A DNA stretch of 64,000 nucleotides from an uncultured Lachnospiraceae bacterium (GCA_910587715.1 CAJUMV010000008.1:37953-101952), one strand, 5' to 3'. Positions 36,460 through 45,134 are shown, numbered from the stretch's first letter. Made by a program: numbers and translations. Notes: generated by a model not told the origin, from the letters alone.

Positions 36460-37509
36460 ATGATTCCGATTTCCGTTTGTATCATCACCAAAAATGAAGC
36501 AGAAAATTTAACGAAATGTCTGGAGGCATTGAAACCTTATCCTTTTGAGATTGTGGTCACAGACACCGGCTCCGAGGACAATTCCCTAGAAATTGCAAGA
36601 CAATATACGAATCGCGTCTACGAGTTTGCATGGATTAACGATTTCTCTGCCGCCAGAAACTTTTGTATCAGTCACGCTTCGCACAATACCATCCTCTCTT
36701 TAGACACCGACGAGTTTCTCCGTCCTTTGGACTGGGACGCTCTGCAAAAGGCTCTGGAAGAGCATCCCAAAAGCCTCGGCGCCATAGAGCTGTTCAATTA
36801 TTTTGACGTGGATGGAGAGACGAAGCATCAGATTGCCCGATTAGAGCGGCTTTTCAACAGACGCTGCTATCACTTTATGAATCCGATTCACGAAGTTTTA
36901 GTCCCTATCGGAAAAATGACGCCCTCCTCCTATGACGCTCCTGTCTCTGTAGACCATGTAGGCTATCAGGGCACCAGAAAAAAATTAAAGGAGAAAGCGG
37001 AACGCGACATGAAACTGATTCGTGCGGAAATTGAAGCGGATCCGGAAAACCCGTACCTGTACTTTCAACTGGGACAATGTTACATGCTGATGCGCGACCA
37101 TGCGGGCGCGCTCGGGCAATTCCGCGAAGCCATGAAGCGCAGTCCCATGCCCGGCGCCGACTACACACTGGTGCTATTATGCAATTACGCCGACATCCTT
37201 CTGGACGACAATCTGACCGAGGAAGCGGCTGCTATCTTCCCCTATCACGACTCCTTTGCCGATAACAAAGATTTTCTCTGCCTGTGCGGGCGGATTTATC
37301 TGCAGATGGGGCAGCCTCTAAAAGCGCTCCCCGAGTTTGTACAAGCGCTGAGCGCTCCAAAATGCAATGCCGCAGATTCTCGCACACCCAGCTACTACAT
37401 CGGTTTTATCTACGAAATGTTCGGCAAGCGGGATATCGCCCGCAGTCACTACGAAAACTGCGGGGACTATCCGCCCGCTGTGGAAGCGCTGAGGCGGCTA
37501 GATTCCTGA
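36460..37509 (+). CDS. GT2 glycosyltransferase with TPR repeats (paralogue 4 of 4)
   Basis: 349 residues. The most divergent of the four: the donor motif reads VTDTGSEDNSLEIA in place of DTGSTDRT, and the metal motif SLDTDE in place of DCDE, while NDFSAARNF is kept. The acceptor loop is ERLFNRRCYHFMNPIHEVL. TPR-like repeats follow (DPENPYLYFQLGQCYMLM). It ends 12 bases before the hairpins that terminate the array and the oncoming flagellin transcript. Confidence 0.87.
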   Translation: MIPISVCIITKNEAENLTKCLEALKPYPFEIVVTDTGSEDNSLEIARQYTNRVYEFAWINDFSAARNFCISHASHNTILSLDTDEFLRPLDWDALQKALEEHPKSLGAIELFNYFDVDGETKHQIARLERLFNRRCYHFMNPIHEVLVPIGKMTPSSYDAPVSVDHVGYQGTRKKLKEKAERDMKLIRAEIEADPENPYLYFQLGQCYMLMRDHAGALGQFREAMKRSPMPGADYTLVLLCNYADILLDDNLTEEAAAIFPYHDSFADNKDFLCLCGRIYLQMGQPLKALPEFVQALSAPKCNAADSRTPSYYIGFIYEMFGKRDIARSHYENCGDYPPAVEALRRLDS

Positions 37510-37520
37510 CACGCATGCGT

Positions 37521-37584
37521 GATAAGCAGACTCAACTCTGCTTATCGCGCAAAAAAATCCCCATCCTTCCGGACGGGGATTTTT
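37521..37584. terminator. Two hairpins: bidirectional terminator between the GT2 array and flagellin
   Basis: A 10-bp perfect stem (37521-37530 with 37537-37546) is followed by a second stem AAAAATCCCC/GGGGATTTTT (37553-37562 with 37575-37584, inner TCC/GGA pairs). The second has T-runs on both strands, TTTTT on plus and TTTTTTT on minus, so it ends both the glycosyltransferase transcript and the flagellin transcript, 31 bases after the flagellin stop codon. Confidence 0.88.
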
Positions 37585-37615
37585 GATAGTTTCACTTGTA
37601 ATTCGCTTACAGCGA

Positions 37616-38689
37616 TTAGCCAAGTAAGGACAGTGCCAACTGGTTGCCCTGATTTGCCTGAGACAGCATGGACGTACCAGCCTGCTGTAAGATATTGTTG
37701 TTGGAGTACTGAACCATCTCCGTAGCAATATCTGTATCGCGGATTTCTGCCTCTGCGGACTGCGTGTTCTCCACGATGTTGTCCAAGTTGTTGATGGTGT
37801 GCTCCAGACGGTTCTGGATAGCACCAAGGTCGGATCTCTGAGAAGATACGATCTGCAGAGCGCCCTTGATGAACGCATTCAGGGAGTTGAAATCCTGAGT
37901 CGTAGCAACAGTCTTCGGATCGCCACCTACCAGGTTCTGGAAGGTCTTAACCAGAGCAGTAGCAACGCTGGACTGCATAGCCGTCATCTTGTAGCCACCC
38001 TTTTCGATGGTAGAGCTGGACTGAACAGAGCTGGAAGATGTCGTACCCTGAATCGTGCTCGCTGCACCCTGAACAGAGTAGCTGGTTGTCTGTACGTTCG
38101 TGGAGCTTACATTCAGTGCATTGTAGGTGATAGCGCCGTACAGCTTACTGTTGCTGCTGACACCACCCTTCCAATCACCAATATAAGTAGCCAGAGCTGT
38201 CATGCTCATGTTCTTGATGGAGATGTCAATGTGCTGACCTGCCTCTGCGCCTACCTGGATGCCCTTGATGAACTTACCATCTAACAGGTTCATCTCGTTG
38301 AAGGTTGTGGTACTCTGTACACGGTCAACCTCGCTCATCAACTGAGCAATCTCAGCCTGGATGGATGCACGATCGGAAGTGGTAAGGGTACCGTTCTCAC
38401 CCTTAACTGCCAGCTCGTTCATTCTCTGGAGCATATCCTCAACTTCGTTCAGAGCGCCTTCTGCGGTCTGTACTACGCTGATACCATCCTGAGCGTTAGC
38501 GGAAGCCTGTGTAAGACCTCTTACCTGTCTTCTCATCTTCTCGGAAATGGAGAGCCCTGCTGCATCATCTGCTGCACGGTTAATCTTGTAACCGGAAGAT
38601 AACTTCTCTGTAGACTTAGCCTGAGAAGCTGTGGTCAGTCCTAACATTCTGTTAGAGTTCATCGCTGTAATGTTGTGTTTTACTATCAT
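37616..38689 (-). CDS. hag: Flagellin
   Basis: 357 residues. The conserved N-terminal D0/D1 region (INRAADDAAGLSISEKMRRQVRGL, ISVVQTAEGALNE) and C-terminal D1/D0 region (SDLGAIQNRLEHTINNLDNIVENT, ATEMVQYSNNNILQQAGTSMLSQANQ) frame a short Ser/Thr-rich central region (about 195-235), a likely site of O-glycosylation exposed on the filament. It is a single-gene unit behind a sigma-28 promoter, with a leader carrying CsrA-like sites and a terminator just after it. Its neighbours on both sides are glycosyltransferases. Confidence 0.97.
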   Translation of the reverse strand: MIVKHNITAMNSNRMLGLTTASQAKSTEKLSSGYKINRAADDAAGLSISEKMRRQVRGLTQASANAQDGISVVQTAEGALNEVEDMLQRMNELAVKGENGTLTTSDRASIQAEIAQLMSEVDRVQSTTTFNEMNLLDGKFIKGIQVGAEAGQHIDISIKNMSMTALATYIGDWKGGVSSNSKLYGAITYNALNVSSTNVQTTSYSVQGAASTIQGTTSSSSVQSSSTIEKGGYKMTAMQSSVATALVKTFQNLVGGDPKTVATTQDFNSLNAFIKGALQIVSSQRSDLGAIQNRLEHTINNLDNIVENTQSAEAEIRDTDIATEMVQYSNNNILQQAGTSMLSQANQGNQLALSLLG

Positions 38690-38697
38690 ACTATATT

Positions 38698-38729
38698 CCT
38701 CCTTGAATTTTTTGCGGCATCCTTGCCGC
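38698..38729 (-). promoter_or_regulatory. Two CsrA-like binding sites in the flagellin leader
   Basis: On the flagellin mRNA a 6-bp hairpin (38714-38729) shows AGGA in its loop within CAAGGATG, matching the CsrA consensus (ACARGGAUG). A second site, CAAGGAGG (38698-38705), is the ribosome-binding site itself, 8 bases from the start codon. This is the two-site layout known for CsrA repression of hag in Bacillus subtilis. csrA and fliW are encoded at 46369-47052. Confidence 0.75.
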
Positions 38730-38820
38730 CTTTTTGTTTGTGTGGCTCTGCCTCCGTCCCGTCCGCTGACATTGGTTTCGCCACTGCCTTCAAGTAAATG
38801 TTTTACTTTACTTGTTATAT

Positions 38821-38847
38821 ATATCGGTGGGAATCCGATATACTTTA
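38821..38847 (-). promoter_or_regulatory. Sigma-28 (sigma-D) promoter of flagellin
   Basis: Minus strand TAAA (38844-38847), 16 bases, CCGATAT (38821-38827). The -10 also forms a dyad ATATCGG-N7-CCGATAT with upstream sequence. The leader to the ATG is about 125 bases. Confidence 0.88.
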
Positions 38848-38886
38848 GTCCCTGAGAAAAATTTTTTAAAATTTTTTCTCAGGGAC
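38848..38886. terminator. Long palindromic terminator downstream of the fliS-linked gene
   Basis: GTCCCTGAGAAAAA pairs with its complement across an A/T-only centre, giving T-runs on both strands. It lies 5 bases after the 39367-38891 gene and directly abuts the flagellin -35 region. Confidence 0.85.
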
Positions 38887-38890
38887 TATT

Positions 38891-39367
38891 TTACTTCTTA
38901 TTATCGTAGAACTGCGGATCTACATAGTTTAAGCGGTTCATATTATTATAGTAGTTCTGGCTCGCCTTCATCTTGGAAGATGCGTTGCCTATCTGCTGCC
39001 TGCTCTTTTTGAACTGCTTCTCAGCCTGCAGTTTATTGCGCATTCTGGCAGCATTGATACTCACCACCTTCTCCGTGATTCCGGCAATCAGCTCCTGCAT
39101 CCGCTTGATTTCCCCGCGGTAAGCCGCCTTGTTCTCAATCAGTTCCTCCCTGATCCTGTCGTACACCGCTTCGAATCCATCGTCAAGGAGCTCCAGCTTC
39201 TCAGCCAGCTTACCCATCCTGTCCGCCGAAGCGTCAAGCGCATCCATATCCAGCTCACCCTGCCTAAACAGAGTCTCCTGCGCTTCGTTCTCTTTCATGA
39301 TCTCGTCGAGAATCCGGCTTTTCTTCTCCAGGCTTTCCACCAGAACCTGTGCACTGCTCAAACTCAT
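38891..39367 (-). CDS. Flagellar chaperone-like helical protein downstream of fliS (FliT position)
   Basis: 158 residues, GAGGTGG upstream of the ATG. It is almost wholly alpha-helical and coiled-coil-like (VLVESLEKKSRILDEIMKENEAQ; AARMRNKLQAEKQFKKSRQQIGNASSKM), with no signal peptide or catalytic motif. It is the last gene of the flaG-fliD-fliS unit, the place of FliT, the FliD export chaperone, and its length and helical form resemble FlgN/FliT proteins. The identity with FliT is inferred from position, not from a clear sequence match. Confidence 0.65.
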   Translation of the reverse strand: MSLSSAQVLVESLEKKSRILDEIMKENEAQETLFRQGELDMDALDASADRMGKLAEKLELLDDGFEAVYDRIREELIENKAAYRGEIKRMQELIAGITEKVVSINAARMRNKLQAEKQFKKSRQQIGNASSKMKASQNYYNNMNRLNYVDPQFYDNKK

Positions 39368-39379
39368 GCTTCCACCTCT

Positions 39380-39760
39380 CTACACATGTTGATTGTTCTT
39401 CCGCATGACTTCCTTCCAAGTATCCCGAACACTCCGAAGGTGCATATTAACCTCCTCGAGAATCGCCGTATCCTTCTTGATGTTTGCCTGTAGCAGCCGC
39501 TGGAGCAAATACACGTAAATCCGATCAAAATCCTCTGCCACCGGATACTTATGATCCAGCGTATTGCGGAACTCCTCGATAATGCGCTGCGTCTTCTTAA
39601 TGTTCAGGTGCGCCTTCTCAATCTCGCCATGCTCAATTGAGACAATCGCAATATTACAAAACTTAATCGCACCTTCATAGAGCATCAGCGTCACTTCCGC
39701 CGGGGAAGCTGTCAAAATTTTGTTAGTTGTGTATTCCGCGAAGGGATTACGTGCCGGCAT
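39380..39760 (-). CDS. fliS: Flagellar export chaperone FliS
   Basis: 126 residues; a four-helix FliS protein with NKILTASPAEVTLMLYEGAIKFCNIA and a C-terminal YLLQRLLQANIKKD segment. It binds the C-terminal D0 region of flagellin in the cytoplasm, preventing early polymerisation, and delivers it to the flagellar export gate. AAGGAGGAG precedes the start. It lies between fliD and the FliT-position gene. Confidence 0.95.
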   Translation of the reverse strand: MPARNPFAEYTTNKILTASPAEVTLMLYEGAIKFCNIAIVSIEHGEIEKAHLNIKKTQRIIEEFRNTLDHKYPVAEDFDRIYVYLLQRLLQANIKKDTAILEEVNMHLRSVRDTWKEVMRKNNQHV

Positions 39761-39819
39761 ATCTATTCTCCTCCTTGATCCTATCTGCCATCTATTTTAA
39801 AACACATACTCCTTAGAAA

Positions 39820-42291
39820 TCAACCCCCAAACAGACTGGAAAGGGAACTGTTCTTCGATTCCAGCTTCGAAAGCGCGACCTCCATTGCGGAGAACTTGGC
39901 ATACCACTTGTCAATATAAGCGTTCAGCTTCTCTTCCTGATCCTTGATCTTCTTGGTATAATCGTCGTAGTCCTCTTTCATCTTTTTGTCATTGTAGACG
40001 GTGAGGGCGCTGCTCATCTTCGTGGTGGACATCTTATCCGCAATCGTATCATGCAGCTTGGTTGACAGCGACGTAAAGAACTCCATCACCGCCTCCGGCT
40101 CCTTCGCGATCATGGTGCTCAGATCGGGCTTTCCCGGCTCCGGTTCCCAGCTAAGCGGATCGTCCTTATCTCCCAGAATATGGTAAGCGTTTCTCTCATT
40201 ATCCTTCGCCTTCCAATAGCTCTGCGTCTCGATACCGAAATCCGCAAGAGAATACGACTTACCGCCAATGGTCATGGTCATCATCATATCCATTCTTATA
40301 GAAGAGGATACGTCGCTCAAAGTAGAATCCCTTCGCAGCAGGGAATCCTTGATTTTTTTCTCCCACTCCTCGATTTCCGTGTCGGTCAGCGCATCCTTCT
40401 CCTCGGAAAGAAGAGGATCATAGCCTTTCGAGGACTCCGCATTGTAGAGAGCATCCATCTCATTCATCAAGTCGCTGTACGACTTAATGAAATCTTTAAT
40501 CATATTGTAGACGCCTTCCGTATCGGTCTTAGTCGATACTGTCACGTCCTTATCTGTCTGCTCAAGGGCGGTGATGGTCATGCCGTTCACCGTCAGCGTG
40601 TCAGTGGAAGATGTGTAGGTAACGCCGTCCACTTTAATCATGGCATCTTCGCCCGAAACCTTGGTTCCGCTGTTCTTCTCATCTCCAAGCTGCTTCTTCA
40701 AATCGGCGTCGGTAATTTCAAACGTTCCGTCAGCGTTATGCTGCACCTTGTTCATCATCTTCTGTGCTTCGATAACCCTCTGGTCGAATTCCTTGGCAAC
40801 CTCCGCCGCCGTAGTGCCTTCCCCGACAGCTACTTCTTCATAAGTCGGGTTATCCGGATCCGAACCGGCCTTCACTACTTTTTCCTTGTAGGTCTTTGTC
40901 TCCGCATCGTAAGTAAAGCGCGCGTTGTTCGCATCGATCTTTGCCTGATTGTCAGCCTTCTCTTTCAGGTTCTTGTCAAACGCGCTGTAAACGCTGTAAA
41001 CTTCTTTTGCCTTATCAATCTCCGACTGCTTCTTGCTGACAGCCTCAGAAGCCATTGTGACAGCCGCCTTTGCCGCGTCCACTTCCGCCTGTGTCACGCC
41101 TCCGACATTGTCCGCCAGATCCTGCTCCTTCTGTTTCAGGTCAGCCTGCGCTGCCTTAAGGTCATCCTGCAGTCCCTCCAGCTCCTGTGCCATACCGGGA
41201 GTCTTAATCACAGGCTTTCCGTCCGCATCAACCTTGGGGGTTCCGTCCGCTTCCTTATCCTGCTCGCCGTAAATCTTGTTATACAGCGCTTCTCCCGCCG
41301 CCTTAATCTCAGCCAGATCGGAATCATTGTTTATATCCCAGCTGCTCTTATAACCATTGATATAGTCCTGATAGGCGTCGTATTTTCCGTCTTTATTTTC
41401 CTTAATTTCTTTAAATGTATCCAGATTCTTCTTGTTGGCTTTATCACATGCTTCATTCGCCTTCGCCAGCTTTTCATTCTCAGCCTTCATCGCCTGCAGA
41501 CGTTTCAGCGTTTCCTGCTGAATCAGCTTCTTATACGCATCTGTATAATTTGCTGACGAATACGACGGTGAAGCCCCCGTTATATCCACATTCACATACT
41601 TAGACCAGACGTCATACTGACCGCCTTCCGCCGTCAGCGCTTTCAGATCCGTAGCAGACATAAGCTTCAACGTCTGCAAAGCTGCCGTGCCGCCCGCATC
41701 ATTTCCTGTAAGGAAAAATTCTCCTTCCTTGCCGGATGCCCAGGAATTAAGGTAAATGCGCTGGTTATCCTGATCAAAGCTGGCTTTCAGCGCCGTGTTA
41801 TCATTTACCTTTTTCACAAAGTCATTGATCGTCATATTTTCATCGACGTCAATGTCCACGAAATTGCCCCCGACATCGCTGAGCCGGATGCTGCCGGAAC
41901 CACTCATGCCAAGCTGTTTCAAAGTGGCATATCCCGTGTAATGCGTATTCCCCTTCGCCAGACTGCCGCTGGTCAGGGCTGCCTGTCTGGAAAGCTGCTG
42001 CACCGACACCTTATGAGAACCGTCCACGGTGCCGCCGCTTACCGTAAGGGCATTGGGATTCGACACTACCGTCTTCTTTTTCAGATAAGAAGACTGCAGC
42101 CGCAGATCGTCCAGCTTCTGGTAAAAGCTGTAAATCTTCGTATTCAAAGCTTTCCACGCATCCTGCTTCCAGGAAAGCTTTGTCTGTTCCTTTACGAGCT
42201 TATTTTTCTTATAGCTCTGCGCCGAAGCAAGCTCGTTAATAATACTCTCGGTGTCAAGTCCCGAGTACATACCTGTGATTCTGATAGCCAT
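39820..42291 (-). CDS. fliD: Flagellar filament cap protein FliD, enlarged
   Basis: 823 residues; most FliD proteins have about 450-650. The N-terminal FliD_N domain (GMYSGLDTESIINELASAQ) and the C-terminal FliD_C domain (IKDFIKSYSDLMNEMDALY, LSDVSSSIRMDM, YTKKIKDQEEKLNAYIDKWYAKFSAMEVALSKL) are intact. Between about residues 255 and 510 there is a Lys/Glu/Ala-rich helical insertion, including AELEGLQDDLKAAQ-like coiled-coil blocks. The cap promotes flagellin assembly at the filament tip. The insertion should extend the outer cap domains. The gene follows flaG by 20 bases. Confidence 0.94.
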   Translation of the reverse strand: MAIRITGMYSGLDTESIINELASAQSYKKNKLVKEQTKLSWKQDAWKALNTKIYSFYQKLDDLRLQSSYLKKKTVVSNPNALTVSGGTVDGSHKVSVQQLSRQAALTSGSLAKGNTHYTGYATLKQLGMSGSGSIRLSDVGGNFVDIDVDENMTINDFVKKVNDNTALKASFDQDNQRIYLNSWASGKEGEFFLTGNDAGGTAALQTLKLMSATDLKALTAEGGQYDVWSKYVNVDITGASPSYSSANYTDAYKKLIQQETLKRLQAMKAENEKLAKANEACDKANKKNLDTFKEIKENKDGKYDAYQDYINGYKSSWDINNDSDLAEIKAAGEALYNKIYGEQDKEADGTPKVDADGKPVIKTPGMAQELEGLQDDLKAAQADLKQKEQDLADNVGGVTQAEVDAAKAAVTMASEAVSKKQSEIDKAKEVYSVYSAFDKNLKEKADNQAKIDANNARFTYDAETKTYKEKVVKAGSDPDNPTYEEVAVGEGTTAAEVAKEFDQRVIEAQKMMNKVQHNADGTFEITDADLKKQLGDEKNSGTKVSGEDAMIKVDGVTYTSSTDTLTVNGMTITALEQTDKDVTVSTKTDTEGVYNMIKDFIKSYSDLMNEMDALYNAESSKGYDPLLSEEKDALTDTEIEEWEKKIKDSLLRRDSTLSDVSSSIRMDMMMTMTIGGKSYSLADFGIETQSYWKAKDNERNAYHILGDKDDPLSWEPEPGKPDLSTMIAKEPEAVMEFFTSLSTKLHDTIADKMSTTKMSSALTVYNDKKMKEDYDDYTKKIKDQEEKLNAYIDKWYAKFSAMEVALSKLESKNSSLSSLFGG

Positions 42292-42311
42292 TGTTGTCTC
42301 CTCCTAACTGC

Positions 42312-42791
42312 CTATCTCTTTTCATCCACAAGAATACCCGCCATCTCCCAAATTCTGGCAATCATATCCAGAGTCTTCTCCGGCGGAAATTCCTTGATTA
42401 CCTCTTTGGTCTCCTTATCCATGATTTTAATCATAATCCGGTTTGTGTCCTCGTGAACGCCAAAAACAGCTTCTTCGTTGCTGTTATTGATTTTCCTGTT
42501 CATCTCCGCTATCGCCTTTTTAAGCTGTTCGGACTGTTGCTGCTGCTGAGCCTGCCTGGTGTTCGCCTGCTGCGCCTGTTTTGCGCCCGCCTGCTGCTGC
42601 TGGCTGTCGGCTTCCCCGCCGCTCTTTTCGTCCTCCGGCTGCGGTCTCGTCACGGACGCGGTCGTCTCATCAATATTGACCGTCTGCCCATCCTCCGGAA
42701 CTTCCGTGTTCACCGGTGTCACTACCTGGGGTTTGGATGCCGCCTGTGCCTGATAAGTCATGACACTGTTTAATGGTTCAATTGTTGCCAT
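42312..42791 (-). CDS. flaG: FlaG family flagellar protein
   Basis: About 159 residues from the ATG at 42791 (GGAGGTG 9 bases upstream; a TTG 6 bases further up overlaps this spacing). The first 80 residues are Gln/Ala-rich and low in complexity. The C-terminal FlaG domain reads VFGVHEDTNRIMIKIMDKETKEVIKEFPPEKTLDMIARIWEMAG, a good family match. FlaG affects filament length. First gene of the flaG-fliD-fliS unit behind a sigma-28 promoter. Confidence 0.9.
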   Translation of the reverse strand: MATIEPLNSVMTYQAQAASKPQVVTPVNTEVPEDGQTVNIDETTASVTRPQPEDEKSGGEADSQQQQAGAKQAQQANTRQAQQQQQSEQLKKAIAEMNRKINNSNEEAVFGVHEDTNRIMIKIMDKETKEVIKEFPPEKTLDMIARIWEMAGILVDEKR

Positions 42792-42889
42792 CGTCAATCA
42801 CCTCCGTGTGATATTTGTAAAAAATTATGGAATCGTCTCACGATAACGTCCGCCGCAGGCGTGCAGACAGACGCAATCTCTTGTAATCT

Positions 42890-42916
42890 ATATCGGAAAA
42901 AACCAATAAAAATTTA
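42890..42916 (-). promoter_or_regulatory. Sigma-28 promoter of flaG-fliD-fliS
   Basis: Minus strand TAAA (42913-42916), 16 bases, CCGATAT (42890-42896); same spacing and -10 as the flagellin promoter. About 100 bases upstream of flaG. Confidence 0.87.
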
Positions 42917-42953
42917 GGATAACCGAAAAAATAGTTGAAATAACTTTTAAAAT

Positions 42954-42982
42954 TTGAAATCGTGTCCCGTTTCCTATATAAT
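42954..42982 (+). promoter_or_regulatory. Sigma-A promoter of the glycosyltransferase trio
   Basis: TTGAAA (42954-42959), 17 bases, TATAAT (42977-42982), 41 bases before the ATG at 43024. It is back-to-back with the sigma-28 promoter of flaG, 37 bases apart. Confidence 0.82.
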
Positions 42983-43023
42983 AATTCCATCATAGCAAAT
43001 ATGCAGATCGGAGACATACGTCC

Positions 43024-44157
43024 ATGAAAAAATATAACATGTGCATGATCCCGGCTCGTCCGCTGGAAAATGTCCAGCTTTTAAAAGACCGCGTCATTTT
43101 CCCCTATGTCTGTTACCGCACGTTTGGAGAAAGCCTGCGTCTCGTCACGAAGTGTACGGAAGACTACCCCTATCTGTCCTATCTGGAAGGGGCACAGCTG
43201 ATTTCTCTGCCGGAAGAGCAGTCCCACATGGAGGCTGCGGTCCGCTACGTGTCCGAACACGCCGGAACTATTGATCTTCTTTTTCTCTTTGGCGCAAGAG
43301 GCGAATATATGGAACTTGCGCGCACTTACAGAACCCTGCGCCCCGACGGCATCATCTACCTGAAACTGGACGCCAACATTGACTGGATAAACGCTCTGCC
43401 GCTGTCTCACAAGCCTTTTTCCGATTTCCTGCAAAACTGCGATATCATCAGCTGCGAGGCGAGACAGATCCAGTCCCTCCTCTACAAAAAATGGCGGCGT
43501 CCCATAGAATACATCCCAAACGGTGTTTACTATCCCCTCTATCCCGAGGCTGCCGACGTCTGCTATGAGGAGAAAGAAAATATCATCCTCACGGTGGGAA
43601 GGCTGGGTGACATCCAGAAAAACTCTCTGTTACTGCTGTACGCCTACGCGCTGGCGTTTCCTCAGTTGAAAGAACCGTGGGATCTTGTCATGGTGGGAAG
43701 CGTTACACCCGAATTTCAGGCAGACTATGAAGACTTTTGCAAGCGTTTTCCTCCCCTGGCGCCCCATGTCCGTCTGACCGGAAATATCACGGACAAGTAT
43801 ACGCTCCGCCAATACTACAGAAAGGCGAAAATTTTTGCCCTGCCCTCCCGCGGAGAGGGCGGCAGTCCCAATGTATTCTCGGAAGCCGCCGTTTACGGCT
43901 GCACCGTCATTACTACCGGTGTGGACGCCGCTCCGGACATGACTGACAATGGTCGTGTCGGCAGGATTTCCCCGGATATTGAAGACTTTGACGGCTTTGC
44001 CAAAGAGCTGGCGGCGGTGTGCTGCGACCCCGATTATCTCTCCCGCAACTTTTACGAAATGCGGACTTATATCAAAGAATATTTTGATTATGAACAGCTG
44101 GCGTTTCGGCTCCGGATGCTGGTAGAGCTGCAATCGCTGAAAAGGAGACAGTCATGA
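43024..44157 (+). CDS. GT4-type glycosyltransferase (GT-B fold)
   Basis: 377 residues. The C-terminal half is a Glycos_transf_1 domain: ILTVGRLGDIQKNSLLLLYAYA, HVRLTGNITDKYTLRQYYRKAKIFALPSRGEGGSPNVFSEAAVYGC, with the E-x7-E-like donor-site motif (EGGSPNVFSEA). The N-terminal half holds the acceptor domain (YIPNGVYYPLYP at the hinge). No signal peptide or membrane segment, so it is cytoplasmic. First of three plus-strand genes inserted between the flagellar units, likely another step of flagellin glycan synthesis. Confidence 0.86.
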   Translation: MKKYNMCMIPARPLENVQLLKDRVIFPYVCYRTFGESLRLVTKCTEDYPYLSYLEGAQLISLPEEQSHMEAAVRYVSEHAGTIDLLFLFGARGEYMELARTYRTLRPDGIIYLKLDANIDWINALPLSHKPFSDFLQNCDIISCEARQIQSLLYKKWRRPIEYIPNGVYYPLYPEAADVCYEEKENIILTVGRLGDIQKNSLLLLYAYALAFPQLKEPWDLVMVGSVTPEFQADYEDFCKRFPPLAPHVRLTGNITDKYTLRQYYRKAKIFALPSRGEGGSPNVFSEAAVYGCTVITTGVDAAPDMTDNGRVGRISPDIEDFDGFAKELAAVCCDPDYLSRNFYEMRTYIKEYFDYEQLAFRLRMLVELQSLKRRQS

Positions 44158-45134
44158 ATATCACAATAACCGACACCTTTATCGCTCTGTATGACGACAA
44201 TGAATCCTTCCCCCTTTTGGAGAAACCGGTTTTTCCGCATTTTCATCAGAACGTCACGAAAAGACCTTATATATCCTCCTACTACGCAGCCACCGAAACT
44301 ATTTGGGCGCATTGCCAGGCAGGCATGGAGCTTTTAGCGGATTATTGTCATGACGACCCCCACTATGGCTGTTATGCCCTGCTTTTCCGTCGGCTCTACC
44401 CCCTCCTGCTCTCCTCCAGCCATGCCAAAAACGTGGTCTCCTACGGTCCGCCTGCCGATTACGGCGTATACAAAGTCTTTCAAAACTTTATGTCCTTCTT
44501 ACAGGAGGATAACGCCCTGACAGCCCTGCCGCAGAGCGCATACGCCTTCACGACCCTCAAGGATGGTTCCTGTCATGCCTTCCTCTACTGTCTGGACGCG
44601 TTTCCTTCCCTGCCTGCGGTCTGCGACGCTATCGGCAAAGTAAGACCGGGCGGACTCGCTCTTCTCTACACCATAAAAGATCCGCTGCCCGCAGAGTTCA
44701 ACGAACTGTGCGCACAGGCTGAGACAGACCGCTTTGGTCCCTGCACAGTCTATGCTTTCACGATAAACGAAACCCTCTCTGCATTCGCTTACGAAAACGG
44801 CTCCGAACATGTGATTCTCTCCCGTGCGGAAGAAGTACTGAAACGGAGCGGGGATCTGCAGAATCTGGTTCACGCCATGCTTACGGACATGTCTTTGCCC
44901 GCCGATGCCTATTTGATTGCCGTAACGATTTTGCAGCAGACAGAAGAAATCCTTCTCTCCCTGTACGATTATCTGGAGGATGACGAACTGCCTGTCCTTG
45001 CAAACGCTTTGAAGGAATGCATTCTCAATTATTATGGGGGAATCAGCCGCCAGTGTGAACTGACTTCTTACAAAGAAAAACTGACACAATCGTCTGAAAC
45101 TTTTTTTACCGCCATAGAGCGGGAATTTCAATAA
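44154..45134 (+). CDS. Unknown protein in the glycosyltransferase trio
   Basis: 326 residues; its ATG overlaps the previous stop (ATGA), so the two are coupled. I do not recognise the family. A central part (YGPPADYGVYKVFQNFMSFLQ, then VCDAIGKVRPGGLALLYTI) looks like a degenerate Rossmann/methyltransferase-like fold, with KVRPGG in the place where class I methyltransferases have LkpGG, but the SAM-binding GxGxG motif is not present. The N-terminal 80 residues are Tyr/His-rich, and the C-terminal 90 residues are helical. A role in glycan modification is suggested only by its neighbours. Confidence 0.7.
   Translation: MNITITDTFIALYDDNESFPLLEKPVFPHFHQNVTKRPYISSYYAATETIWAHCQAGMELLADYCHDDPHYGCYALLFRRLYPLLLSSSHAKNVVSYGPPADYGVYKVFQNFMSFLQEDNALTALPQSAYAFTTLKDGSCHAFLYCLDAFPSLPAVCDAIGKVRPGGLALLYTIKDPLPAEFNELCAQAETDRFGPCTVYAFTINETLSAFAYENGSEHVILSRAEEVLKRSGDLQNLVHAMLTDMSLPADAYLIAVTILQQTEEILLSLYDYLEDDELPVLANALKECILNYYGGISRQCELTSYKEKLTQSSETFFTAIEREFQ

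Noticed and set aside
40180..41556. Long plus-strand frame of 458 codons
   Set aside because: Fully antisense to fliD and without ribosome-binding site or protein-like motifs.
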